DNA from: Callipepla californica brunnescens
Lineage: Eukaryota; Chordata; Aves; Galliformes; Odontophoridae
Direction of reading: 5' to 3'
Length of the DNA: 64,000 nucleotides
NCBI GenBank assembly: GCA_023055505.1
Contig: JALIRH010000007.1
Coordinates: 16,846,273-16,910,272, forward strand
Below the pieces are notes generated by a model. The model did no database searches. It saw nothing but the letters and a program-made list of their open reading frames with translations, and was not told the DNA's origin. Made by a program: the position numbers and the translations under genes. Shown piece by piece: positions 39,801-51,000 of the stretch. The first letter of the stretch is position 1, and each line of letters opens with the position of its first letter.

Positions 39801-41699
39801 AGCTCATTAGCTGGAAATATTAGTCTATCACGGTATAATTAAGTGGCCATGAGACAACACACATAAGACTTTAGTATAGATTATGTAAAGTTCTAAAAGT
39901 ACAGTATTAACATAACAGTACATGGCAAATGAAAAACTACAATTTTGTATGCTATTTAAGAAAGCTACATTCAAACTGAAAAAAGAACTGACAAGAACTG
40001 TTAGCTTTACTGAGAAAATGAGGAGTCCACCTTGACAGAAGAGAATATAATAGTTTAAATGGACAATCATAACCACTTTCTAGCGCTTTGTCCATGATGG
40101 CAAGGTGCACATTTTGCAGCTCCTCCAAGCATCTCTTCCTATCTCTGCACCTGTAATAGTAATGAAGCATTGTAGGGAAGACCTCTTCAAATATACTCTA
40201 GTTTAAAAACACCCACGTGCTATATATGTAGATTATCTCAACAGGATTTGCAACTCTGGAGGAAGTAACATGCTGCAGTCTATTCCATTTATCTGACACT
40301 TGGAAACTTAAGAATGGACAAAAATAGAAAAAGATTCAAAATACTGCTTGTCTGAGTTGAAAATCAGCCCGTGAAACAAACCTATTAACCCAAGTACACC
40401 TCCTGATTATACACAAACATATACAAATCTAGAGTACACTTAATAATAACGAACTGTATTAATTGTTCTAGGTATTTTTCATCTGATTCAATGAGTCTTA
40501 AGGTGTGACTTACAGCCCATCATTCAAACTCTGTTTCCGAGGAATGTACCCTGTCTCTTTGTTACAGCCTTACAGTACTCATTCTCAAAGATCCCTTCCA
40601 ATTTTATTCATTCAAGGACTGTCTGGCAGGAAATATTTTGAGTTATTGAATAAGTACTTGAGAATACTGCTCCTTTTTATTTAATTTAGGATAACTACTC
40701 AGTTGTAGCTATTTTTTTCTAATTATTTTTTTTTTCAAGATTGTTTAGATGTTTAGAAAATGTTTAGAATTTCATAGGACAATAACCTCTCAGAGAAATG
40801 ATCTTCTCTTTCAATTAGGAAGTCAAGTGAAATGCTACTTTCACTGGTCCTCCCTTTTTAGATGTAACAGAATCTGTAAAATCCTTTCTACGCATTGCAG
40901 CATTCTGTATCCCTAACATTGTACTGACTGTACAGAAATCAAGCCAAGCTTATGCCATATCCCCAGTTTATGTACACCATGAAACAACAAGTCCAGCAAG
41001 TCTGTTAAGTGAGCACTTACGTTTACTTCCTGCCATTTCTTCCCATTTGCGGGAGCTTAATTCATCACCAGAGCTAAAACATCCTCATGTATTCAAAATG
41101 GTAAAACCCTAACTGCAAAAATATATTCCTACTTTCTGGAAATGCAACGTGACAATGAATGCTACGGAGGAACTGAAAGACAGTATTTGCATAAGAACTA
41201 CTGACTACTCATGAAAACGTGAAATTTTGCCATCACCAGAGAATGAAGCTCTGATAAAGCCTGTAGCAACTGCGAGGTCAAAATTTCAACCATTTAAGAC
41301 AAAACTCTGTAAATTCATCAGATGTTTTTGGTATTGTACGTATCTGTCTCTGTCACAAAAAGGTGTGCAACCCAAATGCAGTGTTCTTTGATGCCTGACA
41401 GTGAGCTGTCCCATCTAACCTTCACTGTCTTCACAGAGAATCAGAGCACACGTACATTTCAGCATACTCCTATTTAAAATCTACCTGGAGCCATTATTTT
41501 CTCTGCTCACTGATTTCCTAACATCCCAGTTTCATTATATGCTTTCTGAGTCCATCAAAAGCTCACAGCTTTTCTCTTATTCTACTCATAACCTCGACTT
41601 CAGGAATGGTTCTGAAGGAATTGCCAGTGTTGTACCTTTATTTTGCACTTCTGCTTCTCAGCTTCTGGTCCAGCATCTTCCAGAGGAAGAAACAAGGAG
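39801..41699. other. Upstream flank of MCPH1, no gene seen
   Basis: AT-rich DNA leading to the CpG island. No CSMD1-like or other exon recognised. Distal promoter or enhancer elements may lie here but cannot be shown from sequence alone. Confidence 0.5.
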
Positions 41700-41845
41700 C
41701 GCACACGAAAGGCATCAGCGCAGCACTCGTTTATACAATACCACAGCAAAGCGCAGCACGTGTGCACCCTCTGTAACAAGGTTGTACGACATCATTTGCC
41801 TTTTAAAAGGCGAACTCCTACAGTCAACAGCACCGTGCCCTCGGG

Positions 41846-41851
41846 TGACGT
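41846..41851. promoter_or_regulatory. CRE-like half site
   Basis: TGACGT within GGGTGACGTTGG, about 190 bp before the MCPH1 start codon, matches a CREB/ATF half site. It is a short motif, so support is modest. Confidence 0.35.
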
Positions 41852-41914
41852 TGGAAGCTGCGGCCACCACATCAGATCTGTTTGTAACACCTCTCATCGC
41901 ACTTCCCGCCTCAG

Positions 41915-41924
41915 CCCCCGCCCC
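41915..41924. promoter_or_regulatory. GC box (SP1/KLF type)
   Basis: CCCCCGCCCC, the complement of the classic SP1 box, lies 22 bp before the first NRF1-type site in the MCPH1 CpG island. Confidence 0.5.
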
Positions 41925-41945
41925 GAGAGTAGGAGCGGCAGCACC

Positions 41946-41985
41946 GCGCATGCGCAGCAGGGCCCGGCAGCACCGCGCGTGCGCC
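41946..41985. promoter_or_regulatory. Two NRF1-type sites in the MCPH1 promoter
   Basis: GCGCATGCGCA at 41946-41956 is a full palindromic NRF1 consensus, and GCGCGTGCGCC at 41975-41985 is a close second. They lie 50-90 bp before the MCPH1 start codon. NRF1 pairs of this type are common in CpG-island promoters of cell-cycle and repair genes. Binding is inferred. Confidence 0.65.
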
Positions 41986-42005
41986 GCGGAGCTGCGCGGA
42001 GAAAG

Positions 42006-42021
42006 TTTGAACGGTGGCGGG
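42006..42021 (+). promoter_or_regulatory. CHR-like TTTGAA next to a GGCGGG box
   Basis: TTTGAA (42006-42011) is followed four bases later by GGCGGG (42016-42021), 15-30 bp before the MCPH1 ATG. TTTGAA is the cell-cycle homology region bound by DREAM/MuvB, usually near the transcription start, and GGCGGG resembles an E2F or SP1 site. The spacing suggests G2/M control but may be chance. Confidence 0.35.
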
Positions 42022-42035
42022 TAACCGAGCTGCTA

Positions 42036-42054
42036 ATGGAGCCTGTGCTGAAAG
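42036..42054 (+). CDS. MCPH1: MCPH1 exon 1, coding part
   Basis: The ATG at 42036 opens MEPVLK plus the first base of the next codon. The donor is AAAG|gtagcg at 42055. The exon ends after one base of a Gly codon, completed by exon 2. The ATG is the first in this frame after a GC-rich 5' leader and corresponds to the start of mammalian MCPH1. The transcription start was not determined; a leader of some tens of bases within the CpG island is likely. Confidence 0.88.
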
Positions 42055-45000
42055 GTAGCGGCTGGGCTCCGCGTCGGGGAGGGGGGAGAGCCGGCGGGTA
42101 TGGCGAGCTCCTCCGCGCGGCCTTTCCCGTGGAGCTGGGGCCGTTTGTGAGGGCCCGGCTGGCGGCGGCCTCTCCTCATCCCCGCGCGGCCTCCTCCCGC
42201 GGGGTTGCGCCGCTCTGGCGCGGCTCGGCCCGCGGCCCCTCCGGGCTCCGTGTACCCCGGCGGGCGGCTCTCGGTGCCAGGAGCCGTCCTCACAACGCCT
42301 TGGGCACCAGCTCTGTGTGTCTTCGAGTCCTGCTACATTTCTGCCTCGCTGGGCAGCCCTCTGGGCTGTCGCTTCGCTACTACAGCCGCCACCGCTGAGG
42401 CCTTTACAAGCACCCACCTCGTTCAGAACTCTTGTAGCTCAAAAAAGACCCGGACTTACTGTCCTTCCCTTACACCTGTACAAAGCTGCGAAGTGTTTTC
42501 TCTGTTGTTACCTAAACGGGGTAATTAGTGTAAAGCATCCCTTTGGTAGGTCCTATTGCTTTGAAGGGAATTGCAGCGTGGCCTTCACTGGTAGGTGCCC
42601 GCTGCTTTTCTAGCAGAAGTGCAGCTGTGAAGGTTTTAAAGCATTTGATGTAGGAGATGCTGCTGCTGCTGCTTGGTTTGAATGTGAGCACGATATTTTT
42701 CGCAACAGAACAGCCCAGCAAAAAGCTGTCCTGGTCCAGTGCTAAAATGAACGTCAGTAAAATGAGAAAATTAGTATGGGTTTAAGGCACCAACATCTGA
42801 AGTACTGATAGTCACTTATTTCCATCTGATCTGGCTAAGGAGGTGCTCTAGGTTTCCTATTTCTCTTATAGGTTAAGCATTTGTAGCAACTACAAAAGCA
42901 AGTTAATCTTTATAAAAGTACTTCAGTTATAATGTAATTTTGTTTTATGTTTAAGCAGAAAATGGATGATATGATTTAATGAGTTGGAAGTTTGTCTATG
43001 TATGTAACTCATAAAGAAGTGCCACCTACAGATAAAACAGATACAATAACACTATTTGATAGAGCAAATTCTCAAATACAAAACATTGTGTTGCAACATA
43101 GTTATCACCATTAGCTATTAACTTTGCCAGTGATGAAGGAGAGCCTGCCTGCCACGCTGGCAAAATTCTGCACCAATGGAGGTGGCCCCACCTTTTGCCA
43201 TTGGGGAAACACCCCGCTCACAGTGCTCACAGCCACTCTTTGGTCTCCATAGATGATGTTCAGCAAGCACCAATGAATGTCAGTGTGAGCAGTTTTTTTT
43301 GCATGGAGGAAATTTAGGCATGCACCTTTGTTTCATACACGCTTCCCTGTCAGGAAGGATAGTTAAACAGTGTTTGCTGAGGATGAACCTTTTAAATTTA
43401 AATCAAATCTTTCAGATTTTTACTTTATTTTATTTATTTATTTATTTATGAGCTCTGAGAGTCCTACCTGCCCTGCACTTTGTTGCTGGCATTCCTCCAG
43501 TTTTATGAAATTTCCTGATGTGCTGCTCAGAAGGGGAAATTGGTATGGCCACTGCAGTTATATGTCAAATTAAGTCAAACTATTAGAATTTTAATTTGCT
43601 TATATCAATACATCTGGGACTGTGGGGTTTGTTGATTTCTAAGACTTACTGAGCCAAGGCTATTTTATTTCTTAAAGAGATTCTTAATCTGATGGATAAA
43701 GTAAGCTGCTTAAGTTCAGTATATCTAAACTTCGGTAAAGCAGCTGACATGAAAATTCGTTAGTCCCTGTGATACTTAATTTCAAGGTGATTCAATATAG
43801 ATAAGGGGGATTTTAAGTCAGCTGGAATTGGTTACTTCTACCTGTTTTCACTGAGATTTGCTGAAAGGATAATTCCATTTTTATTTCAGTATCTTCTATA
43901 GCTTGTTTTACAACAACTTATCTTAACATTTTTTATTAACTTGAAGATTAGCAATGATTAAAACCAGCCATGGAAAGATACTGCTTTCCCTATCAAGCTT
44001 CTTATGTGCTCTAAAAAGTGAAAAACAGTTTAATGAGTTTCAATCTTATTCATTCCAAATAATTTAAAAGGACAGAAATACGAAAAAAAAAATTCTATTG
44101 CTGATATGTTATTCAAAGCTATTCTTGCTACTGAATGTGTATTACTGAATGTGTATGAATGTGTATTAAAGCAAATTATTTTTGGAAAGACAATTTAACC
44201 AATTTTACTGCAGTGCACTTAAATATCTGTTGTTTTCCTTCTTCCGATTCCAGGTATTTATGCATTTGTAGAAGTCTGGTCATCTAGCAGAACAGAAAAC
44301 TACTCGAAAACCTTTGAGCAGCAACTTCTTGATATGGGAGCAAAAGTAAGGAAACTATTTTGAAATAGAAGAGGAAAAATCTCAGTTAGAAACTTGGCTT
44401 GTTTTGCTTGTATATTTATTTGTAGTAGGAGTTTTTAAAGGGCAGGAAAGGAAAATAATCACAAACTTGAGAACAGATGATTATGCTGTAAAATTCTTAG
44501 TAGTGGCAGATAAGAAATGCATATAAAGCCTCCTTAGGTATGTATAAACCTCCTTGTCTTTAATATGCTATGAAGTATTGGTCTTGCTCCATGCTGGAGA
44601 CAAACCAAATCTAAGGATTGAAAACCTAAGTCATTTACATGTTGCTTTGTTTTCTGTAACTTGTAGGCTGCTGGTCTGTTCTTACTATAGCGTTTTCTAG
44701 CCCATGTTCTGTGCCATTCTTGCACTTGGTCTCCAATAAATATGGTTCATTTGCAGAAAGTGCTAGTAAGAGTACATCTAAAATCGACTGAATTCTGTAC
44801 TGTCAGCATCACATTGTACTCATGGAAAATGTGATAAGGCTTCACAATTGTATCTTGTTGAGCTGAAAGTAGCTTGATAAGGTGGGAGACTATTGAGCTA
44901 GGTGAGACTATTGGGACTATTCACCAGGACTAAAAAGGGCTGATCCTGGCCTTTTGTTATTTCATTCCTAGACAAACACTCCCTTTCCTTTTATTTTGCT

Positions 45001-48000
45001 GAGCACTGGCTTGGCTTATTCTGTTAGAAAATTGTAAATTTTTGAGAACTTTCCACCAGTTTTTTGGTTCAGATGTACCAAATTAAGGCCAGGTGATCAA
45101 CAGATGACTTGCAGGGTAAGAGACAAGACAAATGAGAGGTCTGTTGCATGTGACTACACCCTGACTCATGACTTCATGGTGAGAGGGAATCTTAAGGTCA
45201 CAGTGATGCTCCATAATTTGGTGGCAAAGCCATATCAAGCTTCAGGTCTCCTTAGCACGTGGCTAAGGAGCCTTTGGGCTATGAGCCTGATGCTAGCAGA
45301 AATTACAATGCCTTTCTATCTGGGAGTCATAACTTTTTCTGAAGGAGACTCATCAGCCCTGGATACTTACATCTTGTAGGTTTTGTCTTCTGAAAAGCAA
45401 TAAATCAACTTGCTATCAGAAATATTTGGAGAATCTGAATAGTTATCTTAAAACCAAATGTGGGTGCAAAATGTTGGGAGCCAAATATAGTGATGCAATT
45501 GAGCTAAACATCAGAGAGCTATGCAACTACTTCTTTTTGACTGTGTTGATGAAATTTTGTTGTAAAATATGAATTGTTAACTTGATGAATTTGGTACAGT
45601 CACAACTGATTGAATAGTTTTATATTTAGTAATGTTATTTGTAAAGAATGGAACATCTAGGACTGAAGACATTATCTTTTGGTTGTTATGAGAGGTTTGT
45701 AACTGAAGATTTGATCAGTGTAAATGTCAGTTGTGATGTTAGCTATACTTAAGTTTCCTGTATTTCTCACCTTGTTTTTTAAGTGTTCTTTCATAGTTGT
45801 TTTTTAATAGCATCTGCCTTCCCTCAGAACTAAAAGTCATTCCTATTATTGGGAATTAGTTTATAAGATGGAGTTACCTATATTCTAAGTCTTTGAGTTC
45901 TTCACTAAATGAAAGATATACTTGACATTTCTTTGGATAGTGCCAATTAACTTCTGTATTGGAGGTTTCATAATAATTTTGGGCTACTTAATAATGTTGC
46001 AAGATTAGTGATACAGAGAGAGTAGGGAAATGGAAAAGAAATTATGGAAATAAATGCTACTCTATCCCTCTAGCTTGTCTTGCGTTGACTTGACTAATCA
46101 GACATGGGCTTTGATTGCTTCAGGCTTTTTGGAAAGACAGGAAAGATCAAAGCAATCCTTGACATACTCTTTAGAATAAGTTCTTATGCTAGTGTTTCAT
46201 GCAAGAAAAACAGACCACTCCCATCCAGTTTCATTAATAGTTTCTGATTTTCAGATTCTAATATGAGCTCTCTGTTTACTTCTGCAGGTTTCAAAAACTT
46301 TCAACAAGCGTGTGACACATGTGGTCTTCAAAGATGGACATTCAACGACATGGAGAAAAGCACAGAATGCTGGTGTAAAGATTGTTTCTGTACTCTGGGT
46401 GGAGAGGTAAGTACTATTGAATATAACGAATGTGACCCATTCCAGAGAATGGATTCATCTATTATTTTGTTTTAAAATGCCCTGTTTTTTCTTATGTACT
46501 TGGAACATTGTTAAGTCTATGAATAAATGCTTACTTTCCTATGACATTATTTCTATTATAAAATGTGTTACTTCCACAGAAAGATACTGTGCTATCTATT
46601 GAAAATGAGTATGCTGAAGTAGCTGCAGGGTGTGTTTGTTTGGTGTTCCACTCCTTTGCCCTCAGATGGCATGCATAGACAATGAAGACCAGATATTTAC
46701 ACTGAATTGAATTCTTCCATTTCCATATGAAAAAGCACATTTCATCAGGGACAAAAATAAACAAAGTATTTGTACTGTTTCTGTACTTAGTCCCTGTAGA
46801 CAGAATATCTCATAGCAAGAAAGAAAAGCATCCGTATGTAGTCTGTCTTTTAAGACATTTGTCTGGTTCACTGTGGCAAGGATTGAAGATTCTTGACTAC
46901 CTTAAGGGAAAAGTTATATTAAAAAACAAAGCAACAACCAAAAATTTCAGCTTCACTGAAATTTTGTTTGTCGTCCATAGGTTCATCTCTGTGTTTAGGA
47001 AGTGGGTGAGGTTTAACTTAGATTTCTGGTGAAGTGTAAAAGCACTACTAGTTTTTAATACATGTTATATCCAAACACTCCAATTGATAAATTGCTGTGG
47101 TGATGGAAATTAGAATATAAATGACGTAAGAGTTCCTTTTCTTTATCAATGAAGTATCACATGCTTAGAGAAATGTCAGTCTAAGTAAGATAAAGCAATG
47201 CTGTGCTCTGCAGCTTTGAGATCAGTCTTCTAAGCCTCAAGAACCTAACTCTGTCAGAATGCCAGCACCAAATGAAAAGTTATGAGAGGCTCTAGGAAGA
47301 AAATATAAACTGTTCAGTAGGAAATAAAAAGCTAGTATCTTCCTGACATTCTTGAAAGTATTCTTAACATCAGGGCAAGGTTTTGGTGTACGTCTTAGTT
47401 GTAACCAGAAAAATCATCTGTTATAGAGATGCACTGTATTGAGGTGGGAGCAGTGATGACAATGATGGATGAATTAACTTCTCTGTAATCTTTTTCCTCT
47501 GCCACACATCCCTGCTACTGCTGCCTGTGCATTTCCTTCTTATCCCTCAGTTTGATCAGCAAGCCCTTGCTGAGCCATGACTGTTTCCTACCTCTCTTGC
47601 TTGGTTTCTGAAACATGGAGATGGAGAGCTCATATGATCTGAGAAGGGTGTCCTTAACAGAGCTGCCAGCTCTGTTTCACTTATTTGTCTGTAAGGACGT
47701 CTTTCCAGGGGATTCCATCTAATAATTCTTTAAACAGCTGGAAATTCACTCTTCTGAGGCTCAGAGTCCTGAGTGCTCTTTTCCAGACCCATGACTTTCA
47801 AGACCACAGACTCAGACAGGGCATGGTCACTGCAGCCCAGTATGCCTCCAGTCTTAACCCTTTAATGATGTCATTTGCACTGGTGAGCACCATGTCCAGT
47901 CATGCTTCTCCTCTGATCAGTTTGTCTAATACGCGCTCCAGGAAGTTATCCTCAGTGCACTCCAGGAGTCTCCTGGCTTGCTTGCAGTCCTCCGTGCTGC

Positions 48001-51000
48001 CTTCCCAGTAGACATCCAGGTAGTTGAAAACCTCAATGAGCTGGCAACTGTGATGCTTCTGCTAGCTGAGGCAAGAAGGCCACGGATATGTTTAGAATGT
48101 TGACAGAAAATGGCATCGAGAATGTCTGAAAGTATAAAATGATTTTCTCACAAGATATTATTTGAGGAGAAAGAATTCTTTGTCCTGGAAAAGAAGTGGT
48201 AGTGGAGAGTCAGAGATTCCTCTTCCATATGGAAACAAAGGTTCATATGGAGAGGCTGAATGGGGAATGAATGGGAATGAATATATTGTTCTTTCCCTAG
48301 TAAAAGAATTGGAGACAAGCACGGAGAAAACAGTAGATGCTTTTTAGCAAAACGTAGTTAGGCTGTAACTCCTTCTTGCAGAATCAATATAGACTGCAGA
48401 GATTTATCTGGATTTAAAAAAAAACCCTGAAGCAATTAAACAGTTTTATCAAAAAAAACAATACAGTATTTCCCCAGACCATCCTTATACCATGAATCTG
48501 TTGAACATAGCAAAGCAAAATAGAAATGTTTGTCTATTTTCTTTTATGCTTTTGGGTATCGTGATATTGATTCCGCCTGGTATTTAATCCAGACACTACT
48601 CTTTGATATCTGTGTTCTAAAAACACCAGACAAGGAAGCAACTCATCAACAATTATTCCAACATTTCCTGATTGTTCTGCTTTATGCCAAGTATTCTCCC
48701 ACTTAACAGCTGGTGAGCAACTACTTATAAACTGTTGTGTGTGTACTCTACTGTTATGTTCTCCTGAGCCATTCATAGGAACATGCCCTTTGACTTGAAA
48801 AACTGAAATATTTGCTTTTCTCTTAAAAAATGGAGCAAATCATTAGTGTCAGGGCCTGTGTGAATATTGCCTCTTATTCTGAGTGTTCTTCCCAGCGATC
48901 TGCCTGAGATGAAGCTTGTGGTTCATTAGCATGTTTGAGTATAAACTGAATAAATACGGCTCCATTGTTTAACAGAAAGTAATGTTATCCAGAGAAAATC
49001 TGAAAAATGAGATGACCGCTGCAATTTCAAACTATTCATAAATCAAGAATACATTTATTTAAAAAACAAAAACAAACAGGTTTAAAATCATTATCTAGAT
49101 TTAAATAATAGTCACTGAAGTGTAACAGGCTAATTATCATCTTTATTTGGTGCTCCAGACAACTCTAAACTCTGTTAACAGTTTAACAAATATTTCTAGT
49201 GGTTTGTCTATCTTTTCCTTTGTGTGTAAGTCATTAATTGTAGTTGTATTAATGTGGGCATTAAAGCAATTTGACACTAGGTGTCACTAGAATCACAGGT
49301 TTGATTGTCGTCTCGAGGCATTCTAGTTGTCTTACAAGTTTCTTTTTTCTATAACCAGTTTTACTAGAGAACATGGTTCAGGAACAAAATGCTACCAATT
49401 CTAACTAAAATATGTCTTTCATTAATATACTGTTAGTCAAGTTCTTGTCTCAACACCATCCATAATGTGCAGATATACAATAGATCTGTGTGGTATTCCA
49501 AGATAACACAAGTCCCACTGCTCTCAAGTCAGAATTACTAAAAGGAAACCTAGGTGTAGAGTATCAGTTTGATTATTTTTATTTTCTTAATTAAAAAAAA
49601 AAAAAAAAGAGAGTTTTACATCACCACAAGGGGCTGATTTTAACATTGCATATACAAAGAGAGGAAAACTGAAACTCATTGGTAGAAGAGCCTGGATCAG
49701 ATGAAACCTACTTTGTCAATTACAAGAGTAATCCTGTCTTATTTTTCATAACTAGGAAACTCTTATTTTTTCCTAAATAAAGGTTAAGTATCTCATTAGC
49801 TAGTGACAAATGAAAATCTAGAATCCCCAGAAAATACAAGGCTAGATTTTTACAATCATGTGGATTGGGCCAGATTGAGTTCATTCAATGATTTTTTTGA
49901 ATGTGTGAGGGAATAACGTATCAGTGGGTATCCTTGAGTTTTAGAGCATTGATGCAGCAATTTAGAGGACGTTATTAGGACAAAAAATTGTGTCATGTTC
50001 TTTACTTGGTATGGAATATGTAGTTGTTGGGATTTAGGTTTTCTTTTTGTCATTGCAGTAGTTATGCTAAGAATACATACTTTAAAAGAGTTTAATTAAT
50101 GCAGAGCTTGAACAGTATTTTTTTCAGTAAAAGTCCTCAGTCTTAAAAACTAAAATCAACAGCTCTGTTTTATCACACAGATGTCGAGAAACTGGAGTAC
50201 GTGTTGACGAATCTTTATTTCCTGCAGTATACAGTAATGAAGGGTTACCACTAAAAGTGAGTGAAATTCTGATTTCCTGACCTCATTTGACAGCGTTTGA
50301 ACTGTTGATCATCAGAGATTTCTATAAACTGTATAAGTAGGTTTTTAAAGATAATAGAGTGTTTATATTGATGTATAAAGAAGTAAAGATTTAAATGATG
50401 TCAGAATGATCTTCAAATCCAACCAACTGACTGCAGTGTACCTTGTCTTTCACTGAGTTGTGACAAATACCAAAATCCTCATTTTAAGGGGGAAAAAGCA
50501 TGTAACTTTTGAGCAGTAACGTTGCTGCAAACAAAAAAGAGAAGAAAAAGTTGATAGCTTCATCTCCATTTTAATAAAATCTGATCTAAAATATCGGTTA
50601 ATCCTTCATAGTTTCTTATTGCAATTCATTTTGGAAAATGTTAACTTCACAGTTATCTAGAACTCTTAAAGAGGTGATTATAAATAAATGTTAAACACTG
50701 ATAATAAATACTGTGTTAAAATGATAGGCAAATAGGAAGTCAAGTTACTTTGTGCAGATTTTAGCCATGTACTTAATAGTTTTACATATCTCCTAGCACA
50801 AATGTATGCAGCCAAAGGACTTTGTTGAAAGAACTCCAGAAAATGATAGAAAGCTGCAGAGAAGACTGGACCAGATGGCTAAAGAATTAGCTAAACAAAG
50901 GATAGGAATTAATGCAGGTAAGAATTACTTTGGGCTAGTACTCAGATATTCTAGTTATTTATTTATAGCACTTAAATTAGATGGTTTTCTGAGGATTTTT

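Larger units (their letters stand above)
41700..42420 (+). promoter_or_regulatory. MCPH1: CpG-island promoter of MCPH1
   Basis: An abrupt GC- and CpG-rich block in an otherwise AT-rich window, densest at about 41870-42340, spans MCPH1 exon 1 and the start of intron 1. No TATA box is placed before the start codon, as usual for housekeeping CpG promoters. Long open frames on both strands here come from the GC bias. CpG promoters are often bidirectional, but no upstream antisense gene is visible. Confidence 0.85.

Noticed and set aside
41643..42398. 251-codon + strand frame (and 168-codon minus frame) over the CpG island
   Set aside because: GC-rich DNA has few stop codons. The + frame is out of register with the MCPH1 start and composition is Arg/Ala/Pro-rich with no domain.
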